A stretch of DNA of 9,256 nucleotides from an uncultured Eubacteriales bacterium (GTDB lineage Bacteria; Bacillota; Clostridia; Oscillospirales; CAG-272). The DNA is taken from NCBI GenBank assembly GCA_934417455.1, contig CAKRWK010000032.1:1-9256 (forward strand). The letters are read 5' to 3'. Both the position numbers and the translations under genes were made by a program. Shown one piece after another: positions 8,782-9,256 of the stretch (the stretch's first letter is position 1; every line of letters starts with the position of its first letter). Under the pieces are notes generated by a model. That model was not told the origin of the DNA. It searched no databases and saw nothing but the letters and a program-made list of their open reading frames with translations.

Positions 8782-8808
8782 TTAGCACTTGAATCGGATG
8801 AGTGCTAA
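8782..8808. promoter_or_regulatory. CIRCE operator (HrcA binding site)
   Basis: On the minus strand the half-sites are TTAGCACTC (8808-8800) and AAGTGCTAA (8790-8782) with exactly nine bases between. Only one position differs from the consensus inverted repeat (A for G at the first base of the second half). It lies between the predicted transcription start (about 8815) and hrcA, the classic position for HrcA repression, and would sit in the mRNA leader. Confidence 0.97.
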
Positions 8809-8821
8809 CCTTACGTCCTAT

Positions 8822-8850
8822 AATATACAGCATTTTTCCCGCCGTGTCAA
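8822..8850 (-). promoter_or_regulatory. Sigma-A promoter of the hrcA-grpE-dnaK-dnaJ operon
   Basis: On the minus strand a perfect -35 TTGACA (8850-8845), a 17-base spacer and a -10 TATATT (8827-8822) precede the CIRCE. Initiation should occur near 8815, giving a leader of about 50-60 bases. It is the only convincing promoter seen for the four-gene operon. Confidence 0.9.
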
Positions 8851-8889
8851 GAACTTTTTTATGATATTTTGTGAACATTTTGTTAATTC

Positions 8890-8916
8890 TTGCTTCTCTG
8901 CCGGTGGAAGTGCTAA
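8890..8916. promoter_or_regulatory. Degenerate second CIRCE-like site
   Basis: AAGTGCTAA (8908-8916) matches the right CIRCE half at eight of nine bases. Nine bases away, TTGCTTCTC (8890-8898) matches the left half TTAGCACTC at only five of nine. The 9-9-9 spacing is correct. It lies about 40 bases upstream of the -35 box, centre to centre 108 bases from the good CIRCE. It could be a weak auxiliary HrcA site, a decayed operator or chance. Confidence 0.35.
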
Positions 8917-9052
8917 CATCACCGAAACCGGTGCCGGAGCGCCGCTTCCGCTTTTCAGGCTTTTCCGGCGCGCATCCGGACGACAACGCAAATAAGGCGA
9001 CGCCGGCACGAAGCGAAGAAAATGAATTATTATGAAATGACGGGCAAAGTAC
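8917..9052. other. Intergenic spacer between hrcA and the divergent right-edge gene
   Basis: No open reading frame here looks real on either strand. The left part can form a loose GC-rich hairpin (CGCCG at 8940-8944 with CGGCG at 8966-8970, flanked by CCGGA and TCCGG at 8934-8938 and 8975-8979) without a T run. The right part turns A/T-rich towards the promoter at 9053. Confidence 0.4.
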
Positions 9053-9081
9053 TTTTCAAACGACGTTTTATATGCTAAAAT
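9053..9081 (+). promoter_or_regulatory. Candidate sigma-A promoter of the right-edge gene
   Basis: TTTTCA (9053-9058, four of six consensus bases), a 17-base spacer and TAAAAT (9076-9081) form a reasonable promoter for the gene starting at 9160. The leader would be about 70 bases. Confidence 0.55.
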
Positions 9082-9090
9082 AAAATATCC

Positions 9091-9129
9091 CGCCGCGCGG
9101 CGTTCCTTTCTCCGAAAGGGACGGTGCCG
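9091..9129 (+). other. Hairpins in the leader of the right-edge gene
   Basis: CGCCGCGCGGCG (9091-9102) is a perfect 12-base palindrome. Overlapping it, GTTCCTTT (9102-9109) can pair with AAAGGGAC (9115-9122), one G-T pair included, around a CTCCG loop. CGGC (9098-9101) with GCCG (9126-9129) would extend this stem across a GGT bulge. Only one of the two structures could form at once. No T run follows, so it is not a terminator. Confidence 0.45.
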
Positions 9130-9159
9130 TCGCGCCCCACCGAAAATCAGAGGTAGTCT

Positions 9160-9256
9160 ATGCAGATACTTACATTCATAAACATTGTTATCAGTATTCT
9201 CTTTGTCCTTTGTGATCGCTATCAATTTATGTAGATACCCATCGCGCTTTTTGCCA
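9160..9256 (+). pseudogene. 5' end of a probable membrane glycosyltransferase, interrupted by in-frame TAG at codon 25
   Basis: The ATG at 9160 follows AGAGGT at a good distance. It opens a hydrophobic peptide, MQILTFINIVISILFVLCDR then YQFM, that stops at TAG (9232-9234) after 24 codons. In the same frame the sequence resumes as IPIALFA to the window edge. An N-terminal membrane helix ending in Tyr-Gln-Phe-x-Tyr-x-Pro is a pattern I associate with membrane family 2 glycosyltransferases of Clostridia, and the TAG falls exactly where Tyr would be expected. That assignment is from memory of the family and rests on about 30 residues. The stop may be a real nonsense mutation, a base error near a contig end, or a recoded codon. 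It is divergent from the hrcA operon and has its own candidate promoter. Confidence 0.45.

Noticed and set aside
8818..9225. 135-codon minus-strand frame upstream of hrcA
   Set aside because: It runs through both divergent promoters and has no homology that I can see.

Overview
The window looks like a chromosomal segment from a Gram-positive (Bacillota, Clostridia-like) bacterium, possibly a metagenomic contig. Reasons: the gene order hrcA-grpE-dnaK-dnaJ under a CIRCE operator; a DnaK without the roughly 24-residue subdomain insertion found in Gram-negative homologues; RNase Y followed by YmdB; a lipobox lipoprotein; AGGAGG-type ribosome binding sites; and near-consensus sigma-A promoters with 17-base spacers. 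By eye the DNA is moderately GC-rich, except the first ~75 bases, which are clearly AT-rich (21 G/C in the first 60).

Layout, left to right. Bases 3-77 (+) encode a fragment of the CTP synthase glutaminase domain that ends abruptly and runs against the open 3' side of a partial mnmG on the minus strand (start 599). Upstream of mnmG on the minus strand are ymdB (1398-619) and, beyond a terminator-like hairpin, rny (RNase Y, 3084-1537, TTG start) with its own promoter. Divergent from rny is a small lipoprotein gene (3420-3875, +) with a strong promoter. It converges on dnaJ across a bidirectional terminator. The minus-strand heat-shock operon then reads hrcA (8754 or 8763-7606), grpE (7640-7089), dnaK (7046-5214), dnaJ (5094-3946). 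A 51-base imperfect hairpin lies between dnaK and dnaJ. A sigma-A promoter and a CIRCE control the operon, and a degenerate second CIRCE-like site lies about 108 bases upstream. At the right edge a divergent gene starts at 9160 (+), probably a membrane glycosyltransferase, with its own promoter and an in-frame TAG at codon 25.

How it works together. HrcA should bind the CIRCE just downstream of the predicted start site and repress the whole chaperone operon. GrpE, DnaK and DnaJ form the Hsp70 refolding machine. RNase Y is a membrane-anchored endoribonuclease that initiates mRNA decay, and YmdB is its usual genomic neighbour, a phosphodiesterase. MnmG modifies tRNA wobble uridines.

Most of the window is conserved core genome. 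I see no convincing new multi-gene system. The observations most worth a second look are the two edges (a probable chimeric or rearranged junction at ~78 and the TAG-interrupted gene at 9232), the dnaK-dnaJ hairpin, the second CIRCE-like site and the unassigned lipoprotein.
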